From Bimastos eiseni (taxonomy: Eukaryota > Annelida > Clitellata > Crassiclitellata > Lumbricidae), in NCBI GenBank assembly GCA_959347315.1, contig OY365809.1:45193447-45257446 (forward strand): a DNA stretch of 64,000 nucleotides, given 5' to 3'. The notes under the pieces were generated by a model. That model made no database searches. It was not told the DNA's origin and saw only the letters and a program-made list of their open reading frames with translations. Below are positions 1 to 11,934 of the stretch, piece after piece (position 1 is the first letter of the stretch; every line of letters begins with the position of its first letter). The translations under genes were made by a program, and so were the position numbers.

Positions 1-1465
1 TACCTTAGTGAGGGAAGGACTGTTGAAGTCACCCCACAGCTATAGCAAAGCCGATTGAATCAAATACGCGTGAATGACTTCTGAGACACACAATTGAGCA
101 CTATCTTGGCTAAGTGCTCGATTCTTTTAATCGGAAGTCAATCGTGCAAATTGATACTGCCCTTTCGGAGATCTACGTGTTAATCAGTAATAATCAAATA
201 AATTGAATAAGGCAAAGGAATTAGCGCGAACACTTTGTGCAGCGCCAGATTTGTTCAGTTTAACACCGAACTCGGCTCAAGCTGTAGCATGGAATAATTT
301 CTCATTAGTTTTTGAAAAACACAAAAGGTCAACGCATCGATTACAAGCGCGTGAGTTAGCTGGGACATGCGATCCGGACCCTAACAGAGGCGGCGATCTC
401 GTTTGACAGGTGGGTAGGACACCCAATGAGAGGGGTAGGAAATGTGGGGGACACATGTATAGCGTGTCCCATGTCTGTAGCAGGTGAGGGGACTTGCCCC
501 CCTCGACCCTCCCGAGATCGCCGCCCCTGGGTCTGCCTAATGATACCGGGAATTCTGTTGCATATATATATAGATTAAGTAAGTTCAGGGTAAAATTATT
601 GGAATAAAAGAAAGGCATTTTCCGTGATACGTTATCACAAATGCATATTATTATCGTACGTGGCGGTCTGATTAAGCAGCGTTTCTTACGGCATTGGAAT
701 TTGACGCTAAATATTATTAGTAACATATAAGCACTAATGGCAGGGCGGGTCGGATTGGGTCAGTACAAAGCAGCTGTCTCTAAATGGATACCTTTAAAAC
801 GCTTTCTAGCGACGCTATATATAAGCCATAAACAGAAATAAATACTGAGACTCACGCGTCAAACGCATCCTATCTTGAAATTCTCACAACTATAATGTAA
901 TTAGTAACTTCTTCAAAAAGCATCAAACGATGGCACTGCATAGAGAAGACACTATCAGGTCACTATCCAGAAGATAAAGCGTGCAAGAAGGTATTGCTTA
1001 GAAAACTAGATATGCACCAGTGGCCAACTTCTGCGTCAAATGCAGATCTGAAGCATTGGATTCTCACCAGGGACTTACGGCTTACACATGCACGTCGTGG
1101 GTAGGATCGGGTCAAAAATATGGCATCAGAAGTCGGGTCAGGTCCATATTCGATGGGTCAGATTGGGTCGGGCCATGGAAATAGACACCGGCGATAGATC
1201 TGCACATACAGCTAGAAATCGATCAATAGCGATTCCTAATCTCTGAATATATGGCGTCGGTGAAAGCGTTCTAAAGGTGTCCAATTGAATCACATATGAC
1301 ACTGATCGCAGACCATTTAGCGACGTCTGTTTTGTACCTGGGTTGTTGACTTTGACCGTACATGACCTTTGATACAGAAATCGGCCACTGTTGCCTTTCT
1401 AGTTTTCTGTAGGTCCCGTGCACGCTTACATTTCTTCCTTGCGAACTGGCGTTACAGAATTTACT
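1..1465. other. Intergenic, no gene seen
   Basis: Apart from the small inverted-repeat element at 385-529, I see only GGGTCGGATTGGGTC-like phrases recurring at about 745, 1105, 1130 and 1155. Short open frames here have no recognisable similarity. Confidence 0.5.
385..529. mobile_element. Small inverted-repeat element (MITE-like)
   Basis: Ends are inverted copies of each other: cagaggcggcgatctcg at 385-401 and cgagatcgccgcccctg at 513-529, with one mismatch. The CAGNGGCG start is hAT-like. An 8-bp target duplication is not clear; cctaa occurs near both ends. Confidence 0.5.
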
Positions 1466-1470
1466 GTTGT

Positions 1471-1652
1471 GGGGCCATCTACCCGGAATGACCTTCCTCC
1501 ATCACTTTATAACTAATAACAGACCTCTCACCATCACCTTCTCGCTCTTTAGGACGTTTCTTTACCACTGATGTTTCCGTGCTGAGAGCGCCTCAGAATA
1601 GTTATTATTCGAGTGGCGCTACATAAATAAAGGATATGATGCGATACTGATT
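1471..1652 (+). mobile_element. LINE 3' end remnant
   Basis: It ends in ggcgctacataaa followed by gatatgatgcgatactgatt. The same block (tttccgtgctgagag, then the GCGCTATATAAA tail and gatatgata) recurs at 3640-4065 and 37595-37800, so these are copies of one element family. Confidence 0.7.
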
Positions 1653-1792
1653 AGGCTTACAGTTTCCATAACTTAGGAACTTACTTCTCTTAATGTCAGC
1701 ACCATTTCAATTTCACCAGCGAGGCCCATGATACGATATCTCTTTTAGCGTCACCACAGAAATTTCTGATTACCATTACATACGTGAATACG

Positions 1793-1849
1793 ATTGTTGA
1801 TCCAGCTGTATGGAACACTTTACCAGAACCATTCCGAAGATTTCTATAA
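1793..1849 (+). pseudogene. LINE reverse-transcriptase C-terminal scrap
   Basis: It reads IVDPAVWNTLPEPFRRFL then stop, the typical end of CR1/Jockey-like ORF2 proteins (VGPSLWNSLP...). It is too short to classify further. Confidence 0.55.
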
Positions 1850-2914
1850 CTAAGCTTAAAGCTCTGCTCTGAGAATGCCTAGCCACCCTCCCCTATAATT
1901 TATCGCTATAAATTATTGCGCGTCATTTGAGTCACTCTCTTTTATTAAGGCGTGTAATAATAATTTATTCAAAGCCAAGTAGCTTACAAACACCTAGTGG
2001 ACCAACTAGAGCAAAGTTCTTCTTAGAAGTAAGGTGCCTGCTTATGTAATAGACCTATACTAGTTAAGGTATAGGTTAGCTACTAACTACTATCGTGCCA
2101 CACAATCGATGCTTGTTTTCCCACAAGAGAAGTGGTCCCCCTCCCTCAGCGGGAGCTTATTGGTCCCATAGGCCTAGAGGCTTCTTCATTTCTTCAATTG
2201 AACCTTCGCCGATAACCTCCTGTTCTTTCCCCTAATTAATTTTAATTTTTTATTATGTCGAGTATATCGATGAAATAATTGATAATAGCTATGGTTATAA
2301 ATACAAGGTGTATTATATTGAAGTGTATTGTATTGTATTGTAAAATTATATTGCGTTGTAGGATTGGAGTTTCGTAACGCAAATGACTTCCGCTCCGCTC
2401 TGCAGCTGAAAAAAGACGTTGAATGTTTGACAGAGCTGGTCGCAGAACATAAAGCACGGATCATGATAGTCACCTGCTTCGATTCGGAACTCCGCTGAAT
2501 CAATCGTAGTCTTACCAGAAGACTTGCTGGCTTTCAAGATTGATGCTTAAAACAGACTCCTCATTTCTCTATGAATATGAAATTGATTTCTGTAATATAA
2601 AGCTGTCCGTATTTGATGACATCAGCAGATTGTGACTGCCTTTTGTTTTGACACCCTCGTATGAGTCGTATCGGGTTTTCCGCTAAAAATTCGTTATTTT
2701 CTCAGCTCTTCAGGTGTCCATACCTCAGCTCATCTCGTCCTCCACCTAACAATTCTCCAACCAAATGACACCCACCATGACACCTACTCTGCCCCTCCCC
2801 ATTTGCCCTCACACTATACATATCAAACTCAAGCCTTCTCAGCAAGTGGTTGACCTCGCATTCACCCTCGCCCTGGAACACGCAGCCGTTGGTGTTGCGG
2901 TTGGTTTATTGCAG

Positions 2915-2990
2915 TTTAACGACACTGAGCGATGGCAAAGAGTATTAGCGTCACCCTTCTCCTTCATCCAGGCTTGGGACTGGCACTGCC
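2915..2990 (-). mobile_element. Dispersed retroposon tail copy
   Basis: It carries, on the - strand, the motif tgccagtcccaagcctgg followed by a (g)aaggag... segment and cgttaaac. The same string recurs at ten or so places in the window and resembles 3' ends I remember from RTE-type non-LTR elements of fish. The class assignment is inference. Confidence 0.55.
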
Positions 2991-2999
2991 GTTGGTGTT

Positions 3000-3145
3000 G
3001 TGGTTGATCGACTCAGACTCTTTTTTTACGCTCACCTTAAAACTGTTCTTTTCAGCCGGTCTAGAGTTGGGAACGCGCCTGAGTATAGTAACCTCGAAGT
3101 GGCGCTATAATAAGCAATCGGAATGAATGAATGAATGAATGGCAA
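3000..3145 (+). mobile_element. LINE 3' end with GAAT tail
   Basis: It reads through SDSFFTLTLKLFFSAGLE, then the tail gtggcgctataataag and (GAAT)5. It is homologous to 57600-57725, which has the same order. This is a 5'-truncated LINE. Confidence 0.7.
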
Positions 3146-3299
3146 TCGAACTCTGACCTCCTCTGGCCTAACCTTTTCAACAACCCCCTCACAGTCAATC
3201 GAGAGGTCTAGGATTCAGACCTCTCCAATTTGCATCGAGATTTCTACTCCAACGTCCTGCATCCCATGATATGATTATCTCTGTATCGATCCTGTGATT

Positions 3300-3400
3300 G
3301 GGGAGACAAGGCTGCGAGAGAGAGGACTGGCCATCCGTCCTCATATGCCGAGGCCAAGAAGCTAAAGCTGCTAACGCTTCATGCCCATTGTGGCACCAGA
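3300..3400 (+). repeat. Dispersed repeat, gaggccaag family
   Basis: The phrase gaggactggccatccgtcct, then catatgccgaggccaagaag and a cttcatgccca end. Related copies lie at 9205-9295, 29640-29695 (-), 37500-37550 (-) and 63925-63990. Its class is unknown to me. Confidence 0.55.
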
Positions 3401-3587
3401 GGAGTCCATCCACCGAGCTAACTCTTTGAATTGCTCTTAGTCATAAAATAACAAGTATGACCGTCTGAAGAATCCTACGTATAATATTCATCTTTTTCTA
3501 AGAGAGCGTGGTGTTTTTACAACGTCAACTAACCAAGACATCGTCCTATACCAATTAAAACTGTGCGCAGGTGGCAACTGGGTTACT

Positions 3588-3660
3588 CTGGAAGTGCCAG
3601 TCCCAAGCCTGGATAAAGGATCAGGATCGCTATAATAAATCGCACGGTCTCGTTAAACCG
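3588..3660 (+). mobile_element. Dispersed retroposon tail copy
   Basis: It reads tgccagtcccaagcctggat and continues to the cgttaaac end, in + orientation. It directly precedes the LINE remnant at 3640. Confidence 0.55.
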
Positions 3661-4065
3661 AAGCTACTACCGGTTCCACACGTATCCACTACAAGATCCT
3701 CTTCCTAGTTTGCGAAGCCTAGTTATAAGCAATGCCCCGAGATACCTCTCCAACTGTTTCCGAAAGCCGTTATCAGCAACTTCATCTCCTTGCTTGCGCT
3801 CTGTTGACAGTCTTGATCAATTTGGGCCTAGGGCTGAGACTGCCTTGGCCCAACGCTGGGATCATACTATGGTGGGTCTGTCTACCTGGAATGGCCTTCC
3901 TAGCCATTAAGGACTAAACTATTAACTGGCTTCTCTTCATCGGATTCTCGCTCTTCAAGGACGTTTCAATTCCACCGGGGTTTCCGTGCTGAGAGGCAGT
4001 GAGAGTGCCTTTAAATAGTTGTCCTGTAAGGGGCGCTATATAAGTCTAAAGATATGATACGATAA
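3660..4065 (+). mobile_element. LINE 3' end remnant
   Basis: It includes degraded ORF2 C-terminus text (WNGLPSH), the tttccgtgctgagag block and the ggcgctatataagtc tail followed by gatatgatacgata. It belongs to the same family as 1471-1652. Confidence 0.65.
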
Positions 4066-4093
4066 GTGTTAAACACTTTAAAACACTTAACAT

Positions 4094-5477
4094 CAGAGGC
4101 GTAGCTAGAGTATTTTGCTCCCGGGGACAAAGTACACAGAATTGGCGCCCCTTTGTCGGCCGGCCGTAAATGACGTCACGCGCCTAAGGGTCACACATTT
4201 GTGACGATGTGTGTGACGGGAGAGGGTGTCTAAGAAATGTGGCATCACATCATCACATCATCACACAGACATCAAAATTCTTTATTTTATTGAATTTTTA
4301 CTCATTTAAACAAATTCCACTTAATTAACATAATAGTAAGCAAGAATCTATTATTCCGCTAAAACGCATCAGGTCGCTGCAGAGAGACGACGCACGTCGG
4401 CAACGTAAACTAATAGTTGTAATCGCAAATGAAGTAAAAATAGAGAGTGCAGATTGGGTAGAGGAAGAAGAGCTGGATCTGAAGATCCATTGAACAGGAT
4501 GATGAAGTTCAAGCTCTTCCTATTAATCCATGATGGGGCATTTCGCATCTCCGTGGGAGAATGGAGAAGCATAAAGTTTAGATTGTTTCAAGTTATTATA
4601 ATCAAATATTCTTTTTAATGTAATGATTCTACCAGAGCTTTTCATCTTATGGAATGCATAATGAGTGTAATAATTATACTTTCTCAATTTTTCAGCGTTC
4701 TACTATCACAGCCTTAAATATTTTTATAGTTATAATTGATTTGTTTGATAATTGTGAGAAAATGTGCATATAATATTCTGAACATCTAGTTTTTTCGAAG
4801 AGGAGGTGTGCAGAGCATTGTGAGTTATTTTTGTGACGTCATGTTTACGAGGTTATGACTTGCACGACGTGTGACGAAGTGGTCAGAGGTCAGAATTCGT
4901 CCAAAATTGTGTGACGTCATTTATGGACTTTTCTTTTTTATTGCATATCTAATACATGACTGTCATAAACAGTCGACACAAAATTAATTTTTCTTGACCT
5001 AACAATTTCACCTTGGTCAAAAACGTTATCAAAATTGGTTTTATCCAATGTTTCTCGTTCGATGCTAAGAAGAGCAAGATCGCTGAGATGGTCTTGTCCC
5101 ATTGAAGCCCACAAAACAATGAATTTAGCTTCAATATGAAGCTAAATTCAATTTCAACAAAATGTTGAAACAGAATTGTTAGAAGAATTTGCAGCGAAAT
5201 GCGTTAATTTTGAAATACGTCAAGAGGATTATGTCGCCCCTTACGAGACCTTAGTGATCACTGATCAGTGGACCTACTCGCCAAAATCGTGATTGACAAC
5301 CTGTTTGTAATGAGTGTATTGGAGAGGGGCGCAATAATTTAATCTTACTAACTTAGTTGGGATAAATTAGTTTGCATCAAAATAAAATATAGTAGTTTAA
5401 CCCTCATTTTGGCGCCCCTTCCAACTTGGCGCCCAGGGACACATGTCCCTCTGCCCCCACAGCTAGCTACGCCTCTG
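4094..5477. mobile_element. hAT-like non-autonomous DNA transposon
   Basis: The ends are perfect 15-bp inverted repeats, cagaggcgtagctag at 4094-4108 and its complement at 5463-5477. The flanks are near-identical 8-bp direct repeats, cttaacat (4086-4093) and cttagcat (5478-5485). An 8-bp target duplication and a CAG start fit the hAT superfamily. The 1384-bp interior is AT-rich, has repeated gtgacgtcat-like words and no transposase frame, so it depends on a transposase made elsewhere. Confidence 0.85.
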
Positions 5478-5884
5478 CTTAGCATCTGTTCAGTCACTTG
5501 ACATAGGAGCTGGAAGACGATCGAGGGAGCTTGAATGACCATCCGATACATCACGACTTCACGGTAGAGATTCATGAGCATGACTAGGCATGCATAATAT
5601 TCTGCTTTGCTTATATTACAAGCAAAGCATAATTTGCATCGATATAATGAAGTGCACGATTGTTGTGCACGAAATCCTGAGTCACAGGACCATGGTCTAA
5701 TTAACAGGCAAGACGAGTGTAGTTGAAGCCGGCCCTTTGATCGAAATTTACAAGAGCCATTTGACAATTAATCTTTAAATGAAGTGGTTGGGCGTGAGAC
5801 GATCGAGCAGTTGGACTGTTTTAAGGGAGACGTAACCTCTTGAACGTATCAGGTCAATTGGAGTTAAGCCCACTGAAATGGCAA

Positions 5885-6345
5885 TCGTCATCAAGCATTT
5901 ATATAGCGCCACCTTAGGCCTAGGTCAGAGGCGATAACGACTGTCTTCTTCTTGTTCTCTGCTTTTTCAAGCAGGTTCGACGTCTCCATTCCTCGATCAT
6001 CTGCGATCCCTATATTGCGTAGTAGGGTTCTTTCCTCTCCTATTATTCCCAACACCTCTTCGTTTGACACATGATCAGTCCAAAGGATTCTCTCCAATAA
6101 TTCTCCCTCATATCCACATCTCGAAGGCTTCCAATCTTTTTATATCTTCCTTCGTCATTGTCCATATCTCTGAGCCGTACAATATAACACACTCCATACC
6201 AGTGTCTCTATTTAGTTCTTTTTTTGGTTCTTTGTTTATTTTCCCTCTCAATAGTTCTTTCCTCTTTTGAGAATGCTTCTTTGCTCATTGCTATTCTTCT
6301 TATTTCTTTATTACATCTGGCATCTTCTCCGATCATGCTTCCCAG
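5885..6345 (-). pseudogene. Decayed RTE-like LINE reverse transcriptase, C-terminal part
   Basis: Read on the - strand it gives, through frame breaks, GEDARCNKEIRRIAMSKEAF, CVILYGSEIWTM, IKRLEAFEMW, and then ILWTDHVSNEEVLGIIGEER with LLRNIG. This is the signature end of RTE/craniate-type LINE reverse transcriptases (LEAFEMW..RMLRISWTDHVTNEEVL). The 3' side carries an atttatatagcgcc tail on the + strand. It is truncated and frameshifted. Confidence 0.85.
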
Positions 6346-6355
6346 GTGACATAAT

Positions 6356-6357
<2 letters not shown>

Positions 6358-6421
<64 letters not shown>
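6358..6421. repeat. (AT)n microsatellite
   Basis: About 64 bases of pure AT dinucleotide. A shorter interrupted run follows at 6510-6536. Confidence 0.95.
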
Positions 6422-6423
<2 letters not shown>

Positions 6424-6506
6424 TGGCCTATGATATTTCATTTTGATCGTGAATTGATCGTGGAGATTCTTCACTACGGCACCGTTTGTTCTTTTGAATA
6501 GGTGCC

Positions 6507-6537
<31 letters not shown>

Positions 6538-6539
6538 GG

Positions 6540-8880
6540 CCTAAAAGGTCTCTAAACTAGTACGAGATTTGTATCTGAAATTGGCCTGATGTGTGAATTT
6601 ATAACTGAATGATAGAATTTTTAAGAAGACGGATTTAAGTGGATCATACCGTTGACCTTCAGGTCTAAACCGAAGATTGATGTTGACTTACGTCTCTTAA
6701 GAACGCAACAAGTGTGTTAGCTGAATTGTAATTGCTATTGCCTATTCTACTGAAGGCCTATGGCAGAGGTTTTCAAATGGTGGAAGGGCCTACACGTAGG
6801 CCTACCACTAGCGGTAGGCCTACGCCAGCCGTCGCAAAGTGGAACTCGACAAAATTTAATTTGTATACTATGTATTAGCATTATTAAGTTCGCTTATATC
6901 GATAGAAAACAATCTGACAAAACTTCAGAAATTCTAACATGAGCGACAGTGGACAAAGGCCTAAAAGTAGCGGGAATTGAATAACAAACTAGTAGATCGC
7001 AGGCCTACGTTTTATATAGGCTATATAATGATCTGGAAATTGTAAAAGTTGTCTTTAGGTGGGAGAACATGACGATATGCTCTGGGTCTTAATTAATTAA
7101 TTGAGGGGATGGTGTGAAGGCAGGAGTGGGTGACTGATTTAATATAAAAAAATAAGCTAAATAGATCGATATATAGGCCTACTCTAGAATGCGCTGTCAT
7201 TTCGGGGTCTGCCTTAGACCTTGCAAGGAACAAAGACTGACTGTCTGCACCAGGATCTGTTACCATGGTAGTTACCACCAGGGCGACCTGCTTGGGCTAT
7301 CTCTTTATGAGTGGAGCGTGTTGACTCAGCCTACAACCAGGGCTGGAAAAAACGTTAAAAATTTTATTGGTTGGCTTTAGTGTTTTTGGATTTCAGGGTT
7401 TACGCATAATAGGCCTATACCCATGTACACCGAACACAAAATTACGACCCATGACATCCCGTACGTACATCTAGGCTCTAGCAAACTTTAATGTTCAGAC
7501 GCGAAGATTTCAGCAAGAACAAGCTCATGACATCAATCAGATGGTGACTGAAGGTAATAAAAGGCCATCACAATCGGTCAAATGGTGTCTGTGAATAATA
7601 TCGTAACGTGATGAAATTGAGAATTGGAAAGAGCAAGCACGCATCTTTATCAGCTATGTAAATTTTGCATTAATTATTACAAACTTGCAAATCACATACG
7701 CCCTGAACAAATTAACCCAACCAGTGTACACAAAATTAATTGTATTTTATGGTGAAGTTTTCGTTTCGAAATATATCGCTTCACACAACATGCAAGGTCG
7801 CGTTTAAATTAACATACCAAGGCCGCGCATGCGCTTAATTTCATTAATATTAAGCAGCCGATGATCCGCGCATTAGACGCGATCATCACATAATGTTTGC
7901 ATCTGGTCGCAACGGATCGTGGACGAATTCTCTTTAATGGCAGACAGATTGCTGTTTTCTTAAATGTTTCAACTCGTTTTCTTGCGCTGTCGGAATTTTT
8001 AATACGTCCCCGAAGGTACGGATCACTATGTGGTTAATTTATCGGAGGTGAGCGACACAACTAATAGCACTTTATTTCCGAGCATCGGCGAGGTTTGCTA
8101 AGCCTCTTATTGGGGCAGCAGCGGCGCTGTGATCTAAGTCAGTTATATCGGTCGAGAACAGGAGTTACCTATTCGGTTATAGACGCCTCCTCGTTTATAA
8201 ACGGATGGAATATAATTGACGGTACGGCTTTCCCATCGGGGAAAATGAGACTTGTAAGAAATTTGATCGAGGCCGGGTTTTTACTTCCAAATTTTCTTGC
8301 GTTTGGCCGGTTTTGAGGTAGGCGAGTGTTTTACTTACATGTTTTGGAATGAAAAGTCGTCTTGTACATGGCTTACTGGTTGAGTGCAGTATTTTACTTT
8401 GGGAGATGGGTGACTGAGGAAGAAACCCCCATGCCAAGACGAAAACCCAGCAGCTTCAACGTTTGCAACCTGTGCTCTAGAAAGTTCTGAATACAAGAGC
8501 CGTTTTCTGTGAAGAATATGTTTCATCTTTGTAAAGTGTGTACACTGGGTGCAAGCCAGAATAGAGGGGCAAATAGAGGGGTTAGCAAGGGCCTGCAATT
8601 TTGTAGAAGCCTTCTTTCCCAGATGTAGAGTCAAAAGGAAGAGGGAATATTTGTACATGACCTAGTTATGGAGTGTGCCAAGCAGTTTTCTATCTTGTTG
8701 CCCTCTTAAAATGATTAATTACATATTACATTCATACAAAAAAATCATTTTGTTATATGTAGTTAGTACTTATTACTCACTAATTACCAGAATACTTAAC
8801 AAGTTTAAAATTAGTTAGCTTACGTGTCTCATTTGGGCCGGGCCTATTGGCTATCGGGTAGCGTGGCACACGCCCAACTG
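6540..8880. other. Intergenic, no gene seen
   Basis: Unique-looking AT-rich DNA with short open frames lacking similarity to anything I know. aggcctac words recur at 6780-7040. A candidate donor, gaggtgagc (8047), has no open frame in front of it. Confidence 0.5.
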
Positions 8881-8889
8881 TGTGCTATT

Positions 8890-9110
8890 TATTTATTCAG
8901 TTGGAGGATTTATATAGCCCTCATTCAGGAATATCTACTCAGGATCAGGTCGCCATGAACTGCAGAGTGAAGTGGTCGTCGACCACTACTGGGAGTGATA
9001 GGGCGACATAGCTCCTGCTAATAAGCAGGCGCAGTACCGCCAAGGCAGCGCCAAACTAAGGCAGATGCCCTCAATAAGATGTAAAACCGGTGTGTACACA
9101 TTTCGAAGTG
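8890..9110 (-). mobile_element. Probable LINE/SINE tail
   Basis: It begins ggatttatatagccctcatt, the reverse of the window-wide tail, and continues with degraded matching sequence. No coding part is recognisable. Confidence 0.4.
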
Positions 9111-9204
9111 CCACCTACAATCTATTCAAATCAAATGGATAATTGAGTTTATGGTTTTTTCTAAGTTGAAAGCGTTATGTTATTATATCAATCTTTATGG
9201 TAGA

Positions 9205-9295
9205 AGATAAGATGGTGAGGGAGTGAATTGTCCACCCGACCTCGTATGCTGAGGTTGAGCAAATGAAGTTGCTAACACTTCATGCCCATTCCTGC
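9205..9295 (+). repeat. Dispersed repeat, gaggccaag family
   Basis: A diverged copy of the 3300-3400 repeat; it shares ccacccgacctcgtatgctg and the cacttcatgccca end. Confidence 0.5.
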
Positions 9296-9659
9296 CTCTC
9301 ATGCTAGCCTATGGGATTGTTTTTTTCTTCTTTGTATGTGTGCGTGTTGAGGAGAATATACTTGTAATGATCGTAAGTAAGTATATTCTTTAATCAGACA
9401 TCTGCACGACATGTAAAAATAAACAGGTACAAACGAAACATTACGCATAATCTGTCGAAAGCATAAAATTTAGTAAAATGCTAGGATGGGAGTTAAGGCG
9501 CTGATACAATAATCTTATAATGGAGCTGTTGTAACTGAAACTTGGTGAGTTTTATTATTAGTTTTAGATGTGAGCTGTTCAATCAGTTTCAGAATCTGGT
9601 TTTAAAATGTCATCAAATTTTCCTTGTATTGTTGATGCAATCACCCATCATTAAAGCAC

Positions 9660-10115
9660 TCAGGATGGATTAGTGCGTGGGTGGTTGGGTGAATTGGTTG
9701 GGGAATTGGGTTGGGTGGATGGATGGATGGATGAATTGGTGGGTAGATGGATGAGTGAGTGGTTGGATGGGTTTATAATTGGGTCAGTCGAGGGGTCAGT
9801 GTGTGGCTGGACAGATGAGTTGGCGGATGGAAGGACTGAGATATTGATAGTTGTTTTGACAGTGGCTGGTTGGGTATGGGTGGAAGTGAGGGCTCTGGGT
9901 GGATGTATGTGTGGGTCGGTGGATGGATGGATGGATGGATCGGGTGAGGGCAGGAGAGGAAGTTGGCAATGATTGGATAGTTCAATGAATGTTTCCATAA
10001 TGAGAGGCAGAGAGAGAGTGAGAGAGGCAAAGGAAGATGGGGATGGAAGAGAGAGAGAGAGAGAGAGAGGGAGGGGAGATAGGGAAATGGAGTGAGGGAG
10101 GAGTGAGGGAGGGAG
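9660..10115. repeat. Degenerate GGAT/GGTT array then GA-rich tract
   Basis: Imperfect ggatggatggatgg and ggttgggt units (9660-9960), then gagagagag (10045-10070) and ggaggga purine sequence. Open frames across it on both strands are low-complexity artefacts. Confidence 0.9.
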
Positions 10116-10204
10116 GGAGGATGTGGCCTTATCAGCGCTCCAGTTAGATTTCAATTCAAAAATAACCCAATGTTCTGGTTATTTTTTCTGGCTCTATCCA
10201 CCTC

Positions 10205-10207
10205 ACC

Positions 10208-10240
<33 letters not shown>

Positions 10241-10615
10241 GCCTATTGTCTTTCTCTCTATCCATCATTTATTTGTTCTGTCTGTCTGCCTGTCTCAATA
10301 ATGTCTGCCTGTTCAATGTCTTCCTGTTGGCCTGTCTGTCCATCTGTATGTATGTTTGTCTGCCTATTGTCTTTCTTTTTGCCTGTCTTTCTCTACCTAT
10401 CGGTTATTTGTTCTGTCTGTCTGTCTTTCTGTCTGTCTGTTTCAATAATGTCTGCCTGTTCAATGTCTTCCTGTTGGTCAGTCTGTCTGTCTGTCTGTCT
10501 GTCTGCTCCTTTGAATCTGTCCATCTCTCTATATGTTGATCTTCTGTGGATGCCTGTGCCACTGTCTGTCTGTTTCAGTGTCTGCCTGTTGATATTTCTG
10601 TCTGTGTGTCAGTGA
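10205..10615. repeat. (TGTC)n degenerate array with longer internal repeat
   Basis: TGTC units interrupted by a repeated phrase: caataatgtctgcctgttca occurs at about 10295 and 10442. This shows a roughly 147-bp block was duplicated inside the microsatellite. Confidence 0.85.
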
Positions 10616-10879
10616 TTTTCCTTATTATTGACCTCTGTATATATGTAGAGAGCACTGATTTCTTGCCATTTTCCCTGAATGGTTGCTTGGTGGTGTTGAT
10701 CCTTGAGTCTTTTGATGACATGTTATTCTTCAACAGGATCTCAACTCTGACCCCTTTTGTGTTAATGAGCATTGAGGTAATTTGTTCTAAATTCGGTTGG
10801 TCATGTGACTTAGATCCAGTGGCTTTCTAGGTCAAGGTAGGATGAACTATCATTTCCGGTTGATGTCTTGAAGTAGAAT

Positions 10880-11110
10880 TACGTAAACATTGTAAACCTC
10901 AGGCTGTAAACCACCTCCTCTAAGGCTCTAAACCTAGGGTTGTTAAATTCATGCTATTACCTGCCCATGTGAATCGCCATTGTAAACCTTGGGCTGTAAA
11001 CCTTATGGGGTAAACTGTCTGCTGTAAACCTTAGGCTGTAAACCTCCTGCTGTAAACCACATGCTGTAAACCTTGAGGTACATTGCCACTGAAAAGCTGT
11101 AAAGCCTAGA
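10880..11110. repeat. gctgtaaacc degenerate minisatellite
   Basis: The words ctgtaaacc and ttgtaaacc recur about ten times, spaced roughly 13-17 bases, with variable connecting bases. There is no coding potential. Confidence 0.8.
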
Positions 11111-11254
11111 GTTGTAAGCATCACTGTAATTATTAGCATCCACACTGTAAGACCTCATATAGTGAATGCCCTATATGTGATGTATGTTGTTAATTGCAAA
11201 GCCAACATCAACTAGTCTTATTCTTATTTCTGTTCTTGTCCTTCTCTATATGTT

Positions 11255-11378
11255 CTTCTTTTTGTTGTTGCTGTTGTAGTTTTGGTTGTTATTGTTGTTG
11301 CTGCTGTTGTTGTTACTGTTGCTGCTGTTGTTGTTACTGTTGCTGCTGTTGTTGTATCTGTTGTTGTTGTCATTGTCT
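11255..11378. repeat. TTG/CTG trinucleotide array
   Basis: Imperfect ttgttgttgctgctg units. They produce Cys-rich or Asn/Ser-rich open frames that are not genes. Confidence 0.9.
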
Positions 11379-11654
11379 TCGTGCCAAGGTGTCGTATACT
11401 GCAGGCGATGATGATATTCGATTGCTATGTCACCCTCCTCCTGCCTTTCCTCCACTTGCTCCTCATTCCGTCATCTTGCATTATCTAGAATCATGTGCTT
11501 TCAGGAGAATGACAGCGTCAGTCACTCTCCCTCTGTCATCATCGAATGTATCTTGCCTCTTACGTTGCGAAGGGGAAGGGGAGTAGGAGAGAGAAGAGGG
11601 GAGGAAGTAAGGAAGAGGGTAGGGGAGTTGTTGCAGTGATGGCAACATAATTGC

Positions 11655-11930
11655 AGATTTATGTATGTATGTATCTGTGTCTGTATACATCTATGTATCT
11701 ATGTATTTATGAATGCATACAAAACTGGTTATGGTTATGTGTGTATGAATACATATGTATCTATGTTTGCATAACATGTGTGTATCTTTGTATATATATG
11801 CATGTATGTGTGTATGTATGTGTGTATGTATGTGTGTATGTATGTGTGTATTATCTGTGAGTATGTATTTATATGTGCATGAATGATATTAATATGTCTC
11901 TTTATGTGCATATCAGAATATGTATGTACA
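11655..11930. repeat. (TGTA)n-type array
   Basis: Imperfect gtatgtatgtgtgta units, continuous with the 12-bp minisatellite that follows. Confidence 0.85.
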
Positions 11931-11934
11931 ACAT

